Assembly (NCBI GenBank): GCA_937872225.1
Contig: CALMRZ010000046.1
Span: 124,001 to 188,000 of the forward strand
DNA length: 64,000 bases
Source of the DNA: an uncultured Spirochaetota bacterium
GTDB lineage: Bacteria; Spirochaetota; UBA4802; UBA5550
Direction of reading: 5' to 3'
Below the pieces are notes generated by a model. That model was not told the DNA's origin. It saw nothing but the letters and a program-made list of their open reading frames with translations, and searched no databases. Positions within the stretch are counted from its first letter, which is position 1, and each line of letters begins with the position of its first letter. Below are positions 43,925-53,793 of the stretch, piece after piece. Made by a program: the position numbers and the translations under genes.

Positions 43925-45739
43925 ATGCTCATGAACCTGTCAGTAGCTAAAAAAACCGCAAGCATGTACCTGCTGATAACCCTGCTCCCGTTCATAACCG
44001 TGTCATTTCATGATAACGCGGCGGACCCCGCCTCACTTAACGCCGCCCCTCGAAAGGTCGCAAAGGCCAAAAAACCGGCCGGCCCCAGGATGTTCGCCCT
44101 CAATTTCAAGGACGTTGAAATTACCGAATTCATCAACGTGATGGGCCAGGTGATCCAGAAAAACATCATCATCGATGACCGCGTCAAGGGCAAGATTTCG
44201 ATCAGCTCTTCGAAGAAAGTGCCCCTCAGCGAAGCGTACAATGTCATGAAGGCAATACTGGAGGTCAAGGGCCTTGCTGTCGTTGAAACGCCGAATCTCA
44301 TTAAGATCCTTCCCATCGAGGATGCCGTTAAGAAGAATTCGTCCGTCATCGTTGACGGCAAGGTTCTCCTTGATGAGCGTTCAATCACCTATATCCTTGA
44401 ACTCAAAAACGCCGACGCCAACGAGGTCGCCAACGCGCTCAGGTCCCTCAAGCCCAAAACCGCCGACATCATCATTTATCAATCCCTGAATATGCTTATC
44501 ATCACCGGCATCACGTCCGACGTGAACAGCCTTGTGCATATAGCCAGGGCGCTGGATGCGAAAGTCCTCCCGGCCGGCCAGGAAAAGTACGGCGGCAACA
44601 TTCACGTGTATCACCTTGAAAACGCCAATGCCGAGGACCTGGCGAATGTCCTTTCGCGAATCCCTTTTTCCGATACCGCGAAAATCAGCACCGGCCCCAT
44701 ATCCACGCCCCAGCCTTCCCCGCAGACGACTCCGCAGAAGGTCGAGCCGTCGGACAAGACGAGACGCGTGACAATGCAGCACGGGTCGGCCACTGCCAGC
44801 AAAGAAAAGCTTTCCATAATCGCGAACAAGGACACCAATTCCCTCATCATAACCGCCAGGCCAGATGAATACGCCGAAATAGTGAGCATCATCAAGCAAC
44901 TCGACATCGTGCGTGACCAGGTCCTGATCGAAGCGATGATCGTCGAGGTAAACGTGGAAAACGGCTGGGGCTTCGGCATCGACTGGATGCTGGGCTACCA
45001 GACCGGCAAGCATATTTTCGGTGGATCTTCTATTCAAAGTTCCAAGATACCGAGTTACACCCTGCCGGAAGGGGTCACCGATAAAAAGCTTGCCGTCCCT
45101 CTGAACACTGGGTTCCAGCTGGGATATGTTCCGGACATCGGCGTACTTGCCTTCGCACTTCTGAACGCCTCAGCGACAGACAACAATTTTAACATCCTGT
45201 CAACGCCGCAGGTGCTCACGGTAGACAACAACGAGGCCGAGCTCAACGTCGGCGAGGAAATCGGCGTGCCGACCAACAACAGGATCACCGACCAGAACAC
45301 CACGTTCCAGACCTATGAATACAAAACCGTCGGCATCAAGCTGAAAATAACGCCCCACATCACCCAAAAGAAGCGCATAACCCTTGACCTGTACCAGGAG
45401 GTCAATTCCATAATTGGAGAGACGCAGCAGCTTTCAGGCGGTTCGCTGGTGCCCCCCAAGCTCGGTAAACGGGACATCAAGACAAAAGTCACGGTGTATG
45501 ACGGGAAGACCATCGTGGTTGGCGGCCTCATCCAGAACAAGAAGGACGTCACTGAATCAAAACTGCCGATCCTCGGCGACATACCCCTCCTCGGTTGGTT
45601 TTTCAAGCACAAGACGGTCAACTATAAGAAATCGAACCTGCTGGTCTTCATTACGCCTCATATACTGACCAAGAAGGACCGGCTTGAAAGCATAACAAAG
45701 CAGAAAATCGAAACCATGCGCAGACTGAAGACCAAGTAG
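43925..45739 (+). CDS. gspD: Type II secretion system secretin D
   Basis: The protein has 604 residues, with a signal peptide, the N0 domain (ALNFKDVEITEFINVMGQVI), N1-N3 repeats (ILELKNADANEVANALRSL; HVYHLENANAEDLANVLSRI, with a Ser/Pro-rich loop) and the secretin barrel domain. The last is marked by DQVLIEAMIVEVNVENGWGF, LNVGEEIGVPTNNR and VVGGLIQNKKDVTESKLPIL. It forms the outer-membrane channel. There is no S-domain-like tail after the KKSNLLVFITPHIL end, so pilotin binding is not evident. No lipobox is present. Confidence 0.95.
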   Translation: MLMNLSVAKKTASMYLLITLLPFITVSFHDNAADPASLNAAPRKVAKAKKPAGPRMFALNFKDVEITEFINVMGQVIQKNIIIDDRVKGKISISSSKKVPLSEAYNVMKAILEVKGLAVVETPNLIKILPIEDAVKKNSSVIVDGKVLLDERSITYILELKNADANEVANALRSLKPKTADIIIYQSLNMLIITGITSDVNSLVHIARALDAKVLPAGQEKYGGNIHVYHLENANAEDLANVLSRIPFSDTAKISTGPISTPQPSPQTTPQKVEPSDKTRRVTMQHGSATASKEKLSIIANKDTNSLIITARPDEYAEIVSIIKQLDIVRDQVLIEAMIVEVNVENGWGFGIDWMLGYQTGKHIFGGSSIQSSKIPSYTLPEGVTDKKLAVPLNTGFQLGYVPDIGVLAFALLNASATDNNFNILSTPQVLTVDNNEAELNVGEEIGVPTNNRITDQNTTFQTYEYKTVGIKLKITPHITQKKRITLDLYQEVNSIIGETQQLSGGSLVPPKLGKRDIKTKVTVYDGKTIVVGGLIQNKKDVTESKLPILGDIPLLGWFFKHKTVNYKKSNLLVFITPHILTKKDRLESITKQKIETMRRLKTK

Positions 45740-45742
45740 GAC

Positions 45743-47443
45743 ATGGCAAAGACAAACACGAAATACCTTGGCAAGATCCTTGTCGACCGCAAGATCATAA
45801 CCCAGGAGGAACTGCAGGAGGCGGTCCTGGCGCAGAAGGGGTCAACCCTCAGGCTGGGACAATTCCTTCTTAAAAAAGGTATGGTGTCCGAGGAGGATAT
45901 ACTCTCCTGTCTTGCCGAACAGTATGACATGACCTTCATGCCGCGCCTCGATTTTTCGGATCCGGAGAACCTGTTCGCCAGCATGCCCGTCCATTTCATG
46001 CGCAAGAACAGGATGGTCCCCTTCAAGAAGAAAGGCGGTACGATCCTGGTCGGAATCGTGGATGTTCTCAATATCCAGCCCCTTGACGACCTGAAAATGA
46101 TCTTCCCGCAGTACGACTTCGAAGCCGTGCTCACGACAGAAGAGGAGATACAGAACGTCATCAACGCCCATTTCAATGTCCTGAAAGACGAATCAACCAA
46201 CGATGTGATCGAGGACCTGGAGGAATCGGATTTCGAGATTTTAACCTCCTCCATATCCGAAACAGAAGACATCATGGACATGGCCAACGAGGCCCCCATC
46301 ATCCGCCTGGTGAACACCTTCATCAAGCAGGCCGTGACGGACCGTGCCAGCGACATCCACGTCGAGCCCTACGAGAAGGACCTGGTGGTAAGGTTCCGCA
46401 TTGACGGCATCCTGTACAACATGTATACGCCCCCGAAGAAATACCAGGGAGCCATCATCTCCCGCATCAAGATCATGGCGAACCTCAACATAGCCGAGAA
46501 CCGTCTTCCCCAGGACGGACGAATCCAGCTCAAGATAGCCGGAAAGGACATCGACATCCGGGTATCCACGTTTCCGACCTATTACGGAGAGCGCATCGTG
46601 CTCCGGATACTGAACAAGTCCGACATGAGCTTCGACCTGGACGCCATCGGGTTCGACAAGGAGACCCTCGAAAAGTTCGACAAGCTCATCAAGAAGACCT
46701 ACGGCATAGTCCTGGTCACCGGGCCGACGGGAAGCGGCAAATCAACAACACTGTACAGCGTGCTCCAGAAACTGAAACACGAGGACGTCAACATCCTTAC
46801 CGTCGAAGACCCGATCGAGTACCAGATTTCGGGGATAGGGCAGATGCAGGTTAAACCCGGCATAAACCTGACCTTCGCCAGCGGCCTCCGGTCCATCCTC
46901 CGCCAGGACCCCGACATCGTCATGGTGGGCGAAATCCGGGACCTTGAAACCGCCGAGATTGCGGTCCAGGCCGCCCTCACGGGGCACCGCGTCTTTTCAA
47001 CGCTCCATACCAATGACGCCGCCAGCGGGATCACCCGTCTCATCGACATGGGGATTGAGCCCTTTCTCATAACATCGTCCGTCAACGCGTACCTGGCCCA
47101 GCGCCTCGCCCGGAAGATATGCCCCGCCTGCAAGGAGGCATTCAAGCCGTCGCCCAAGATGCTTTCAGAACTCGGCATCAAGCCTTCACAGCTCCACGGC
47201 GGCAAATTGTATCACGGAAAGGGGTGCCCGGAATGCCTCAATACCGGCTACTCAGGACGGCTGGGTATTTTTGAGCTCCTTCCGCTCACCGCCGGCGTCC
47301 GCAAGATGATCATGGAGCACAGCGAGGCCCCTCTCATCAAGGAATTCGCCATTAAAGAAGGTATGAAAACGCTTCTTCAAGACGGCCTGAACAAGGCGAT
47401 AGAGGGCATCACCACGGTGGAGGAAGTCTTGCGGGTATGCTGA
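45743..47443 (+). CDS. gspE: Type II secretion system ATPase E
   Basis: The protein has 566 residues and is the cytoplasmic motor ATPase. The N1E-like domain is marked by ITQEELQEAVLAQKGSTLRL. The catalytic domain has Walker A GPTGSGKST, the Asp box EDPIEYQ, Walker B IVMVGEIRD and the His box GHRVFSTLHTNDA. The zinc-binding CxxC pair (ICPACKEAF, CPECLNTGYSGR) is intact. Its ATG lies 4 bases after the gspD stop. Confidence 0.97.
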   Translation: MAKTNTKYLGKILVDRKIITQEELQEAVLAQKGSTLRLGQFLLKKGMVSEEDILSCLAEQYDMTFMPRLDFSDPENLFASMPVHFMRKNRMVPFKKKGGTILVGIVDVLNIQPLDDLKMIFPQYDFEAVLTTEEEIQNVINAHFNVLKDESTNDVIEDLEESDFEILTSSISETEDIMDMANEAPIIRLVNTFIKQAVTDRASDIHVEPYEKDLVVRFRIDGILYNMYTPPKKYQGAIISRIKIMANLNIAENRLPQDGRIQLKIAGKDIDIRVSTFPTYYGERIVLRILNKSDMSFDLDAIGFDKETLEKFDKLIKKTYGIVLVTGPTGSGKSTTLYSVLQKLKHEDVNILTVEDPIEYQISGIGQMQVKPGINLTFASGLRSILRQDPDIVMVGEIRDLETAEIAVQAALTGHRVFSTLHTNDAASGITRLIDMGIEPFLITSSVNAYLAQRLARKICPACKEAFKPSPKMLSELGIKPSQLHGGKLYHGKGCPECLNTGYSGRLGIFELLPLTAGVRKMIMEHSEAPLIKEFAIKEGMKTLLQDGLNKAIEGITTVEEVLRVC

Positions 47444-47468
47444 CAGTTTTATTCAAGGGTTCTGTCCT

Positions 47469-48725
47469 ATGATATTCCAGTATCAGGCCCTGGACCGCAC
47501 GGGCAAAAACGTATCCGATTATATCGATGCGCCGTCCGAAATGAGCGCGAGGCAGAAAATCCGAAGCCAGGGCCTGTACCTGGTAAAGCTCAAAAAGCAT
47601 GAGATAACCACCCTCCAGGCGGCCCCGGGCGAAAAGATGACCCTGAAAGTCTTTGCCCGGAGGATGTCCGACATCGTCAGCCTCAAGCTGAGCGCGAAAC
47701 AGCTCGGCCTTTTTTCGCGGCAGCTGGCCACCCTCCTGAAAGCGGGCCTGCCCCTCCCCGTCGCCATTGCGGACATCGTCGAGCAGATCGACAACAAGCA
47801 CTTTAAGAACGTCGTGGCTGACCTGAAGGAAAAGCTCGAGCAGGGCTCCTCCTTTTCGAACGCCCTCGCCCAGCACCGCGCCATATTCCCCGAAATGTAC
47901 GTAAGCATGGTCCGCGTCGGCGAAAGCCTTGGCTCCCTCGACCAGGTCATCGCGCGTCTTGCCGATATGGAGGAAAAGCAGAACATCCTGACCAGCAAGA
48001 TCAGGTCGGTCATGTATTACCCGGCCTTCATGCTCCTGTTCGCCATGGCGGTCACCATGTTCCTCATGACCAGCGTCATACCGACGATCGCGGGCATGTT
48101 CGAGGAACAGCAGAAAGCACTTCCCTTCGTGACCAGGCTCGTCATAGGCGTCAGCTCCCTTCTCTCCAACGGCTGGGTTCTACTGGGGCTGGCGGTACTG
48201 GCAGGCATCCTGATATATTCATATTACCGGTATATCCACACGCCTGCAGGAAGGCGCAGGGTTGACGATATCAAGCTCAAGGTCCCCCTGGCGAAAAACC
48301 TGTACCGGCGTCTTATCGTCTACCGCTTCACCCAGAACCTGGGCATACTGCTCAACAACAAGGTGGACATCATAAAATCCTTCGAAATAGTAAAAAAGAT
48401 AGTCGGCAATGTCATAATCGAGGAAAAAATCAGCGAGGCCGCCCTCAAGATCAAGGAAGGGGCCTCCGTGGCCAACGCCCTGAGCAAGTCGGATTTTCTT
48501 CCGAAGCTGGTCCTGGGAATGATAACGGCCGGCGAAGCAAGCGACAACCTGGACACCATGCTGCTGAACATAGGGAACGTCTACGAGACCGAGCTTGACC
48601 TTTCAGTTACGAGCCTGACCAGCCTCATAGAGCCGGTGGTCATCATAATCATGGGACTTGTCATAGCCCTTATCGTCATGTCGGTCATATTGCCGATAAC
48701 GCAGATGAACATGCTATTGCAGTGA
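47469..48725 (+). CDS. gspF: Type II secretion system platform protein F
   Basis: The protein has 418 residues and two repeats of the T2SF cytoplasmic domain (FSRQLATLLKAGLPLPVAIA; RFTQNLGILLNNKVDIIKSF). Three membrane helices are seen (about residues 182-205, 235-255 and 388-410). It has the usual start MIFQYQALDRTGKNVSDYID. GspF is the central inner-membrane platform through which GspE acts on the pseudopilus. Confidence 0.96.
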   Translation: MIFQYQALDRTGKNVSDYIDAPSEMSARQKIRSQGLYLVKLKKHEITTLQAAPGEKMTLKVFARRMSDIVSLKLSAKQLGLFSRQLATLLKAGLPLPVAIADIVEQIDNKHFKNVVADLKEKLEQGSSFSNALAQHRAIFPEMYVSMVRVGESLGSLDQVIARLADMEEKQNILTSKIRSVMYYPAFMLLFAMAVTMFLMTSVIPTIAGMFEEQQKALPFVTRLVIGVSSLLSNGWVLLGLAVLAGILIYSYYRYIHTPAGRRRVDDIKLKVPLAKNLYRRLIVYRFTQNLGILLNNKVDIIKSFEIVKKIVGNVIIEEKISEAALKIKEGASVANALSKSDFLPKLVLGMITAGEASDNLDTMLLNIGNVYETELDLSVTSLTSLIEPVVIIIMGLVIALIVMSVILPITQMNMLLQ

Positions 48726-48799
48726 TGCTGAACGATCGGGACGGTAACATCCTGCCCCGCGTCGTTCCATACAAAATAGACACGATACAGGAGAACAAC

Positions 48800-49246
48800 A
48801 TGAACATTCGGGAAAGAGCACTCGCCAAAATACGGCACATCCGTACGGAGACCTCCTCTGACAGGGGTTTCACCCTTATTGAAATAATGATCGTTGTCAC
48901 GATCATAGCGCTCCTTTCGGCCGTCATCATCGTGCCGAACGTGACCAAGTACCTCAAGCGGGCAAAAATCGAGGCCTGCAAGCTGCAGATTAAGAATTTC
49001 CAGACCCCCCTGCTCGAATACCAGAGCACCAAGGGCAACTATCCTTCGACCGAAGAAGGCCTCGAGGCCCTCGTCAAGGAAGGATTGCTGAAAAAAGTCC
49101 CCGTTGACCCGTGGGGCAACCCCTATCATTACCGCTATCCCGGTGAAAACGACCAGGAAGAGTATGAGATATGGAGCAACGGCCCTGACGGCAAGGAAGG
49201 CGGCGAAGGAGCCAACGCGGACATCAAGAGCTGGGAGGAAAAATAG
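48800..49246 (+). CDS. gspG: Type II secretion major pseudopilin G
   Basis: The protein has 148 residues. The prepilin cleavage site is in DRG/FTLIEIMIVVTIIALL with Glu at +5. It is followed by the GspG-specific KLQIKNFQTPLLEYQSTKGN, the TEEGLEALV loop and the DPWGNPYHYRYPG motif. It forms the pseudopilus shaft. The frame opens at 48722, but ATG 48800 follows AGGAG and gives the short charged leader usual for prepilins. The leader before the cleavage is 25 residues, longer than in Gammaproteobacteria. Confidence 0.96.
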   Translation: MNIRERALAKIRHIRTETSSDRGFTLIEIMIVVTIIALLSAVIIVPNVTKYLKRAKIEACKLQIKNFQTPLLEYQSTKGNYPSTEEGLEALVKEGLLKKVPVDPWGNPYHYRYPGENDQEEYEIWSNGPDGKEGGEGANADIKSWEEK

Positions 49247-49256
49247 ACCGTTCCTC

Positions 49257-49844
49257 ATGGCCGCCGTTTTGCGATTCATAAAAAAAAAAATACGCCGTGA
49301 CGACCGCGGGTTCACCCTCATTGAGATCGTGGTCGTCATCGCCATCATTTCTATTCTGTTCATGATAGCTGTCCCCCGTGTAACAAGAATTTTCAGCACC
49401 CAGCGGGAAAACTTCGCCATATTCACCGGGATGATAGCGGCAACCTTTGACGACGCCTTTCTGAAGAACAGGACCGATTTTTTCACCATTTATCTTTCCG
49501 CGCCCGACCCGGAGGATGCCATGGCCCAGAAGGACGTCTTCAACCGTAAGAACGGCCTGGCTGTCCTTAATTACGTTAACGGAGAATTTGTCGACAGCAG
49601 GCGCAACACGCTCAGATTCAAGGAATTTCCCCAGTCGTTCCTCATTGAAGAGGTGGTGACCTCGTCCGGAGAAACCATAACAAACGGGAACGTCATGATA
49701 CCGTTCTACCCACAGGGCTACTCGAACAATTACATAATTCATGTCCTGGTCAACGGCGAGCAGAAATGGTCCGTGCGGATCGACAAGCATCTCAAGGAAC
49801 CGAAAGTGTCAGAGGGTTATGCGACATTTGATATCGAACAGTGA
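49257..49844 (+). CDS. gspH: Type II secretion minor pseudopilin H
   Basis: The protein has 195 residues. It has the cleavage site DRG/FTLIEIVVVIAIISILF and the GspH/FimT-like rest (FAIFTGMIAATFDDAFLKNR). The downstream sequence is not strongly conserved, so the H assignment rests partly on its place between gspG and gspI. The frame is open to 49104, but that region overlaps gspG and shows no similarity; ATG 49257 gives a short basic leader. The reading frame ends at 49844, overlapping gspI by 26 bases. Confidence 0.85.
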   Translation: MAAVLRFIKKKIRRDDRGFTLIEIVVVIAIISILFMIAVPRVTRIFSTQRENFAIFTGMIAATFDDAFLKNRTDFFTIYLSAPDPEDAMAQKDVFNRKNGLAVLNYVNGEFVDSRRNTLRFKEFPQSFLIEEVVTSSGETITNGNVMIPFYPQGYSNNYIIHVLVNGEQKWSVRIDKHLKEPKVSEGYATFDIEQ

Positions 49845-50226
49845 CCAATCGCCCGTCAGTCGCGATGGATTTGTCCTGGTGGAAATACTCATCGCCCTGG
49901 CCATCCTGTCGACGGTTCTCATAAGCGTCATCTCCGGCGTAACGTCGAGCGTATACGTCATTTCAGGCATGAAGAACTACACCCACGCCATGCTCATCGC
50001 CAGGACCAGGATGAATGATTTCATGCTTAAAAATATGCGCGGCACCGACCTCAAGGGACAGCAGGTAAAGGAATATCCCGGGTTTTCATACAGCAGGGCG
50101 ACGAAACGCTTCGAACATCCGTTGTTCGGGCCCATGCAGGCCAATATAACTGACATTACAGTTTCCTGGAAAGAACGGGGAACGAAAAAAAAATATAAAA
50201 TTTCGTACATTTATCCGGCGCAATGA
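49819..50226 (+). CDS. gspI: Type II secretion minor pseudopilin I
   Basis: The protein has 135 residues with prepilin cleavage in RDG/FVLVEILIALAILSTVL. It is followed by the GspI-like region with HAMLIARTRMNDFML. The start at ATG 49819 is within the end of gspH; AGAGGG lies only 2 bases upstream, and TTG 49828 is an alternative. It is part of the GspI-J-K tip complex. Its stop overlaps gspJ by ATGA (50223-50226). Confidence 0.85.
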   Translation: MRHLISNSDQSPVSRDGFVLVEILIALAILSTVLISVISGVTSSVYVISGMKNYTHAMLIARTRMNDFMLKNMRGTDLKGQQVKEYPGFSYSRATKRFEHPLFGPMQANITDITVSWKERGTKKKYKISYIYPAQ

Positions 50227-50924
50227 TTGAGAAGAAAGTCATAATGCCATGCCGCCCCGACGTCAATGCAGAGAATGACGGAGGCGCTAAAAACGCAGGA
50301 TTCACCCTGATAGAAATCATGGTGGCCACTGCCCTCGCCTCGATCATCCTTATCATGGCCTACGCGTCGTACCGGTCAATTTTCGATTCCATCAAAAGGT
50401 CGACCGGCCGCGCGGAGTTCTATGAAAACGTGAACCTGGCGCTGATGAAGATCGACCAGGACATTTCCAACGCCTATTACGTCAGGGCCAACAAGAACAT
50501 AACCTTTATCTGCGAGAATGTCCGTGGAAACAGCAGGCTTGATTTTGTTACGGTGAATCACAATGATTTTCTGATGGCGGGCAAGAGGAACACGCCGGTC
50601 CACATGAGCGATGTCAGGGAGGTAGGCTATTTCCTCCGCGAAGCGAAGAATACGGCTGACCTGTTCCACCTGATAAAAAGGGAAAAAGTCAACTACTGGG
50701 ACGAGGACCCCCTCAGCGGGGGCACCGAGCACGTGCTGCTCCCCAACGTGGTGAGCCTCAAGTTTGAGTTCCACAAGGGCAACGACTGGGCCGACGACTG
50801 GGACTCGAGACAGAACAACATGTTCCCCCGGGCGGTGAAAACCACTCTGGTCGTTAAAAACTACCAGGCCCAGGAGGAAAAATTCGAATTTGTCACATTG
50901 ATCAATATCCGGGAATTCAGGTAA
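50223..50924 (+). CDS. gspJ: Type II secretion minor pseudopilin J
   Basis: The protein has 233 residues. The cleavage site NAG/FTLIEIMVATALASIIL has Glu +5. A GspJ-like region (NLALMKIDQDISNAYYVRAN) follows. The leader of 25 residues before the cleavage is long but starts at the coupled ATG 50223. It belongs to the I-J-K tip complex that nucleates pseudopilus assembly. Confidence 0.88.
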   Translation: MIEKKVIMPCRPDVNAENDGGAKNAGFTLIEIMVATALASIILIMAYASYRSIFDSIKRSTGRAEFYENVNLALMKIDQDISNAYYVRANKNITFICENVRGNSRLDFVTVNHNDFLMAGKRNTPVHMSDVREVGYFLREAKNTADLFHLIKREKVNYWDEDPLSGGTEHVLLPNVVSLKFEFHKGNDWADDWDSRQNNMFPRAVKTTLVVKNYQAQEEKFEFVTLINIREFR

Positions 50925-50925
50925 C

Positions 50926-52140
50926 ATGGGAATCATATCAGCATTCCTCGCCAACTATGAAAAACGGAAGAAGCTCCTGGCGGAGCAGGGGATCCTGTCC
51001 TATCTGCGCGGATCTTCAGGCTACGTGCTTATCATTATTCTTATTATAACCACTCTATTGATATCTATAGCCGGTGAATTTATCGTCATTGCCCAGGTCA
51101 ACATCGGATACGCGCAAAAACTCAAGAACCACCTCAGGGCGAACTATCTCGCAAAATCCGGCGTCCAGCTGTGCCAGCTGATCCTCTATGCCGATTTAAA
51201 GGGCCTCAACACGGAAATGATAACCGGCAAATCCGCAGACAAGGAAACGGACTCCTATAACGACATCTGGGCCCTCAATGTGCCGGAACTTCCAATCACG
51301 GATGGAACGCTCAAGCTCGAAATTATCGATGAGAATTCAAAGATAAATATGAGCGTATTCGCCAACGAGTTCACGGACAGGTCCAAGTATTATTACTTCG
51401 CCCAGAATTTTTTCATGAACATGGGGCTTCCCATGGATTTTGCCGACATCATCCACGACTGGGTGGACATTGACGAGCAGAGGATGCCCTACGGCGCTGA
51501 AAGCCAGGACCACTACCAGACCTTCAAGCCGGGATACAACGCCAAGAACAACACCATGGACAGCGTCGATGAAATGCTGATGCTCAAGGACATGACACCG
51601 GAGATCTATTACGGCCTCGGCGGCGGAAATTACGAGGCCGAGAAAAACGAGCAGAACCTGGTGGACGACAACAAGGGCGACACCAATCTTTCACTGGATA
51701 AAATCGAGGAACTGGCCGGTGAATCCGCGGCGAAGAAGGTATCCCCCCGGGAAAAAAACCTGGAAACCTTCCCCATAGGCAAGGAAAAAAGCAGGAGACT
51801 GTCGGATTACTTCACCGTATACGGCGACCGCCAGGACTACCTGAGCGACTTCAATAAAATTAACATAAATACGGCTTCCTATCGGGTATTATCTGCGTTG
51901 ACAGATAAAATGACACCTGATATTGTGACAGAGATAATCCGCCGTAGGCTGGCGCAGCCTTTTAAATCTGTTGACGAAATCAAGGATCTCATCGGTGATT
52001 CGACAATTACCGACCGGCTTTCCGTAAAGTCGTCAGTCTTCAGGATAATCGCGACAGCCACGATTGATGGCGTACAGGCGAAGATCACCGCGGTGTACAA
52101 CCGGAATCTGAGATCGCTGTATTACTGGTGCGAAGAATAA
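50926..52140 (+). CDS. gspK: Type II secretion minor pseudopilin K
   Basis: The protein has 404 residues, the usual large size of GspK. The hydrophobic start SSG/YVLIIILIITTLLISIAG lacks the +5 Glu, as is normal for GspK. The helical T2SSK domain is marked by ADIIHDWVDIDEQRMPYGAE and by INTASYRVLSALTDKMTPDI. It caps the pseudopilus tip. It begins one base after the gspJ stop. Confidence 0.9.
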   Translation: MGIISAFLANYEKRKKLLAEQGILSYLRGSSGYVLIIILIITTLLISIAGEFIVIAQVNIGYAQKLKNHLRANYLAKSGVQLCQLILYADLKGLNTEMITGKSADKETDSYNDIWALNVPELPITDGTLKLEIIDENSKINMSVFANEFTDRSKYYYFAQNFFMNMGLPMDFADIIHDWVDIDEQRMPYGAESQDHYQTFKPGYNAKNNTMDSVDEMLMLKDMTPEIYYGLGGGNYEAEKNEQNLVDDNKGDTNLSLDKIEELAGESAAKKVSPREKNLETFPIGKEKSRRLSDYFTVYGDRQDYLSDFNKININTASYRVLSALTDKMTPDIVTEIIRRRLAQPFKSVDEIKDLIGDSTITDRLSVKSSVFRIIATATIDGVQAKITAVYNRNLRSLYYWCEE

Positions 52141-52158
52141 GGTGCGGGAGCGCTATCA

Positions 52159-53793
52159 TTGTTCGAGAACATAGCAGCCATTGATGTCGGGACCAGCACG
52201 GTCAAGCTCGTTACCGTCAGAACCGGGTTCCGTGATTTCCAGCTGAAATCCTTCAATTTTGAGCACAGTGACCCTGACCGCGAGGACAGGGCCGCGGCCA
52301 TCGCAGAAACAATCCAGAAAATACTTGCTGAAGAAGATCTGAGCGGCTACCGGATCATAACGAACCTTCCGATGGAGATGGAAATCATCCGCACCATTTC
52401 ATTCCCCTTCAGCGATGTTGAAAAAATAGCCGACGCCATTCCCTATGAAGCCGAGGAAAATATCCCCTTCAAGCTCGACGAGCTCCAGCTCGATTTCCAA
52501 TCGCTTAAAAGCTTCAAGGAGGGTGAAGGAAGGATATTGCTTGCGGCCACGCACAAGAACAATCTTGATGGTTTCCTGCGGACCCTTAACTCTTCAGGCA
52601 TCAAGCCTCTCACCATGGGCATGGAAGCCAACGCGCTGTATGAATGCTACCGCTACTTCAACAAGATCGAGAATGAGGCGGTCATACAGGTCGATATAGG
52701 CCACACAAAAACCATAGTAAACTTCATTGCCGGGAACCAGCTTCTGTACACGAGGGCCATATCGATAGGCATAAGCGCCATTATCAAATCCCTGTCGTCG
52801 ATGCTCAAAATAACCCTGTCGGAAGCGTCCCGCCTTTTCCTCAATCTTAACCTTGATCTTACTTCGCTTGAAAACAACGAACAGCGCGATTACTACAAAT
52901 CGCTCGGCCTCAGCAGGCAGCAATTGAAGAAGATATTCAACCAGGCGCAGAATACCTTCGATGGTTTAATAGAGCACATTATCCGTACCATGAAGGCAAT
53001 GCAGGTGGACTGCGGCGAAATAACCTTCAACCGTGCCCTTATTTCCGGCGGCGGATCCAACATCAGCGGAGTCGGCACCATGCTTTCGCGAGAGCTGGAT
53101 GTTCCCGTTGACGCCCTCCCCTTTCTTGAGGACTACAGGGAGCGGGAAATCAGGACCCAGTTTCCCCTCGCCTTCGGAACCATGCTGGCCTATTTGAACC
53201 GGCGCCGTTCATCAATCAATTTCCTCAAGGGCGAATTCATTCCCGACATAGCCAGCGAATCCAAGAAGATTTATTACCTGTCGGGAGGGTTTGCCTTCCT
53301 GACGGTAATTATTCTCATAATCAACTTTATACTGACCGCCGTCCTTACGGCGAAATCCAACAGCCAGTATTCAAAAATCCTTGATGAACAGTTCAACAGA
53401 TACTTTCATTCAAAGCCCGTTTCAGGCGACCCCATCGCCGATGCCCGCAAGTTGCTGAAAAACGTCAAAAAAGAGCTCGATGGCATCACCAAGATCGTTC
53501 CTGAAAATTCCGCATTCCTCGACATCATGAAAGACGTGCTAGCCCACTTTCCGCAGGACAGCAACTTTGTTTTGAACAATCTGGTGTACAACGAAACCGT
53601 CATCATGCTGGAAGGGATGGCCGGCTCAAGCGCCAGCATAGACACGTTCAAGGAAAATCTGCTTAAATCAAAAAAATTCGATTCGGTAAACCTTAACATA
53701 AAATATTCGCGGCAGAACGAGGTGCGATTCTCCATGACCATCAAGCTAAAGACCGCCGCAGATTCCAAAAAAGAACAGGGCGGGCAGGAATGA
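52159..53793 (+). CDS. gspL: Type II secretion assembly protein L (PilM/PilN-like layout)
   Basis: The protein has 544 residues. It is a cytoplasmic actin-like domain with IAAIDVGTSTVKLV and VIQVDIGHTKTIVNF, in the style of PilM. A membrane helix (about residues 373-397) and a PilN-like periplasmic part follow. GspL couples GspE to the inner-membrane platform. A TTG start at 52159 follows GGGAG by 8 bases. The full actin-like nucleotide motifs (Gly-Gly-Ser-Asn in SGGGSNISG) are more complete than in proteobacterial GspL. The gene overlaps gspM by ATGA. Confidence 0.85.
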   Translation: MFENIAAIDVGTSTVKLVTVRTGFRDFQLKSFNFEHSDPDREDRAAAIAETIQKILAEEDLSGYRIITNLPMEMEIIRTISFPFSDVEKIADAIPYEAEENIPFKLDELQLDFQSLKSFKEGEGRILLAATHKNNLDGFLRTLNSSGIKPLTMGMEANALYECYRYFNKIENEAVIQVDIGHTKTIVNFIAGNQLLYTRAISIGISAIIKSLSSMLKITLSEASRLFLNLNLDLTSLENNEQRDYYKSLGLSRQQLKKIFNQAQNTFDGLIEHIIRTMKAMQVDCGEITFNRALISGGGSNISGVGTMLSRELDVPVDALPFLEDYREREIRTQFPLAFGTMLAYLNRRRSSINFLKGEFIPDIASESKKIYYLSGGFAFLTVIILIINFILTAVLTAKSNSQYSKILDEQFNRYFHSKPVSGDPIADARKLLKNVKKELDGITKIVPENSAFLDIMKDVLAHFPQDSNFVLNNLVYNETVIMLEGMAGSSASIDTFKENLLKSKKFDSVNLNIKYSRQNEVRFSMTIKLKTAADSKKEQGGQE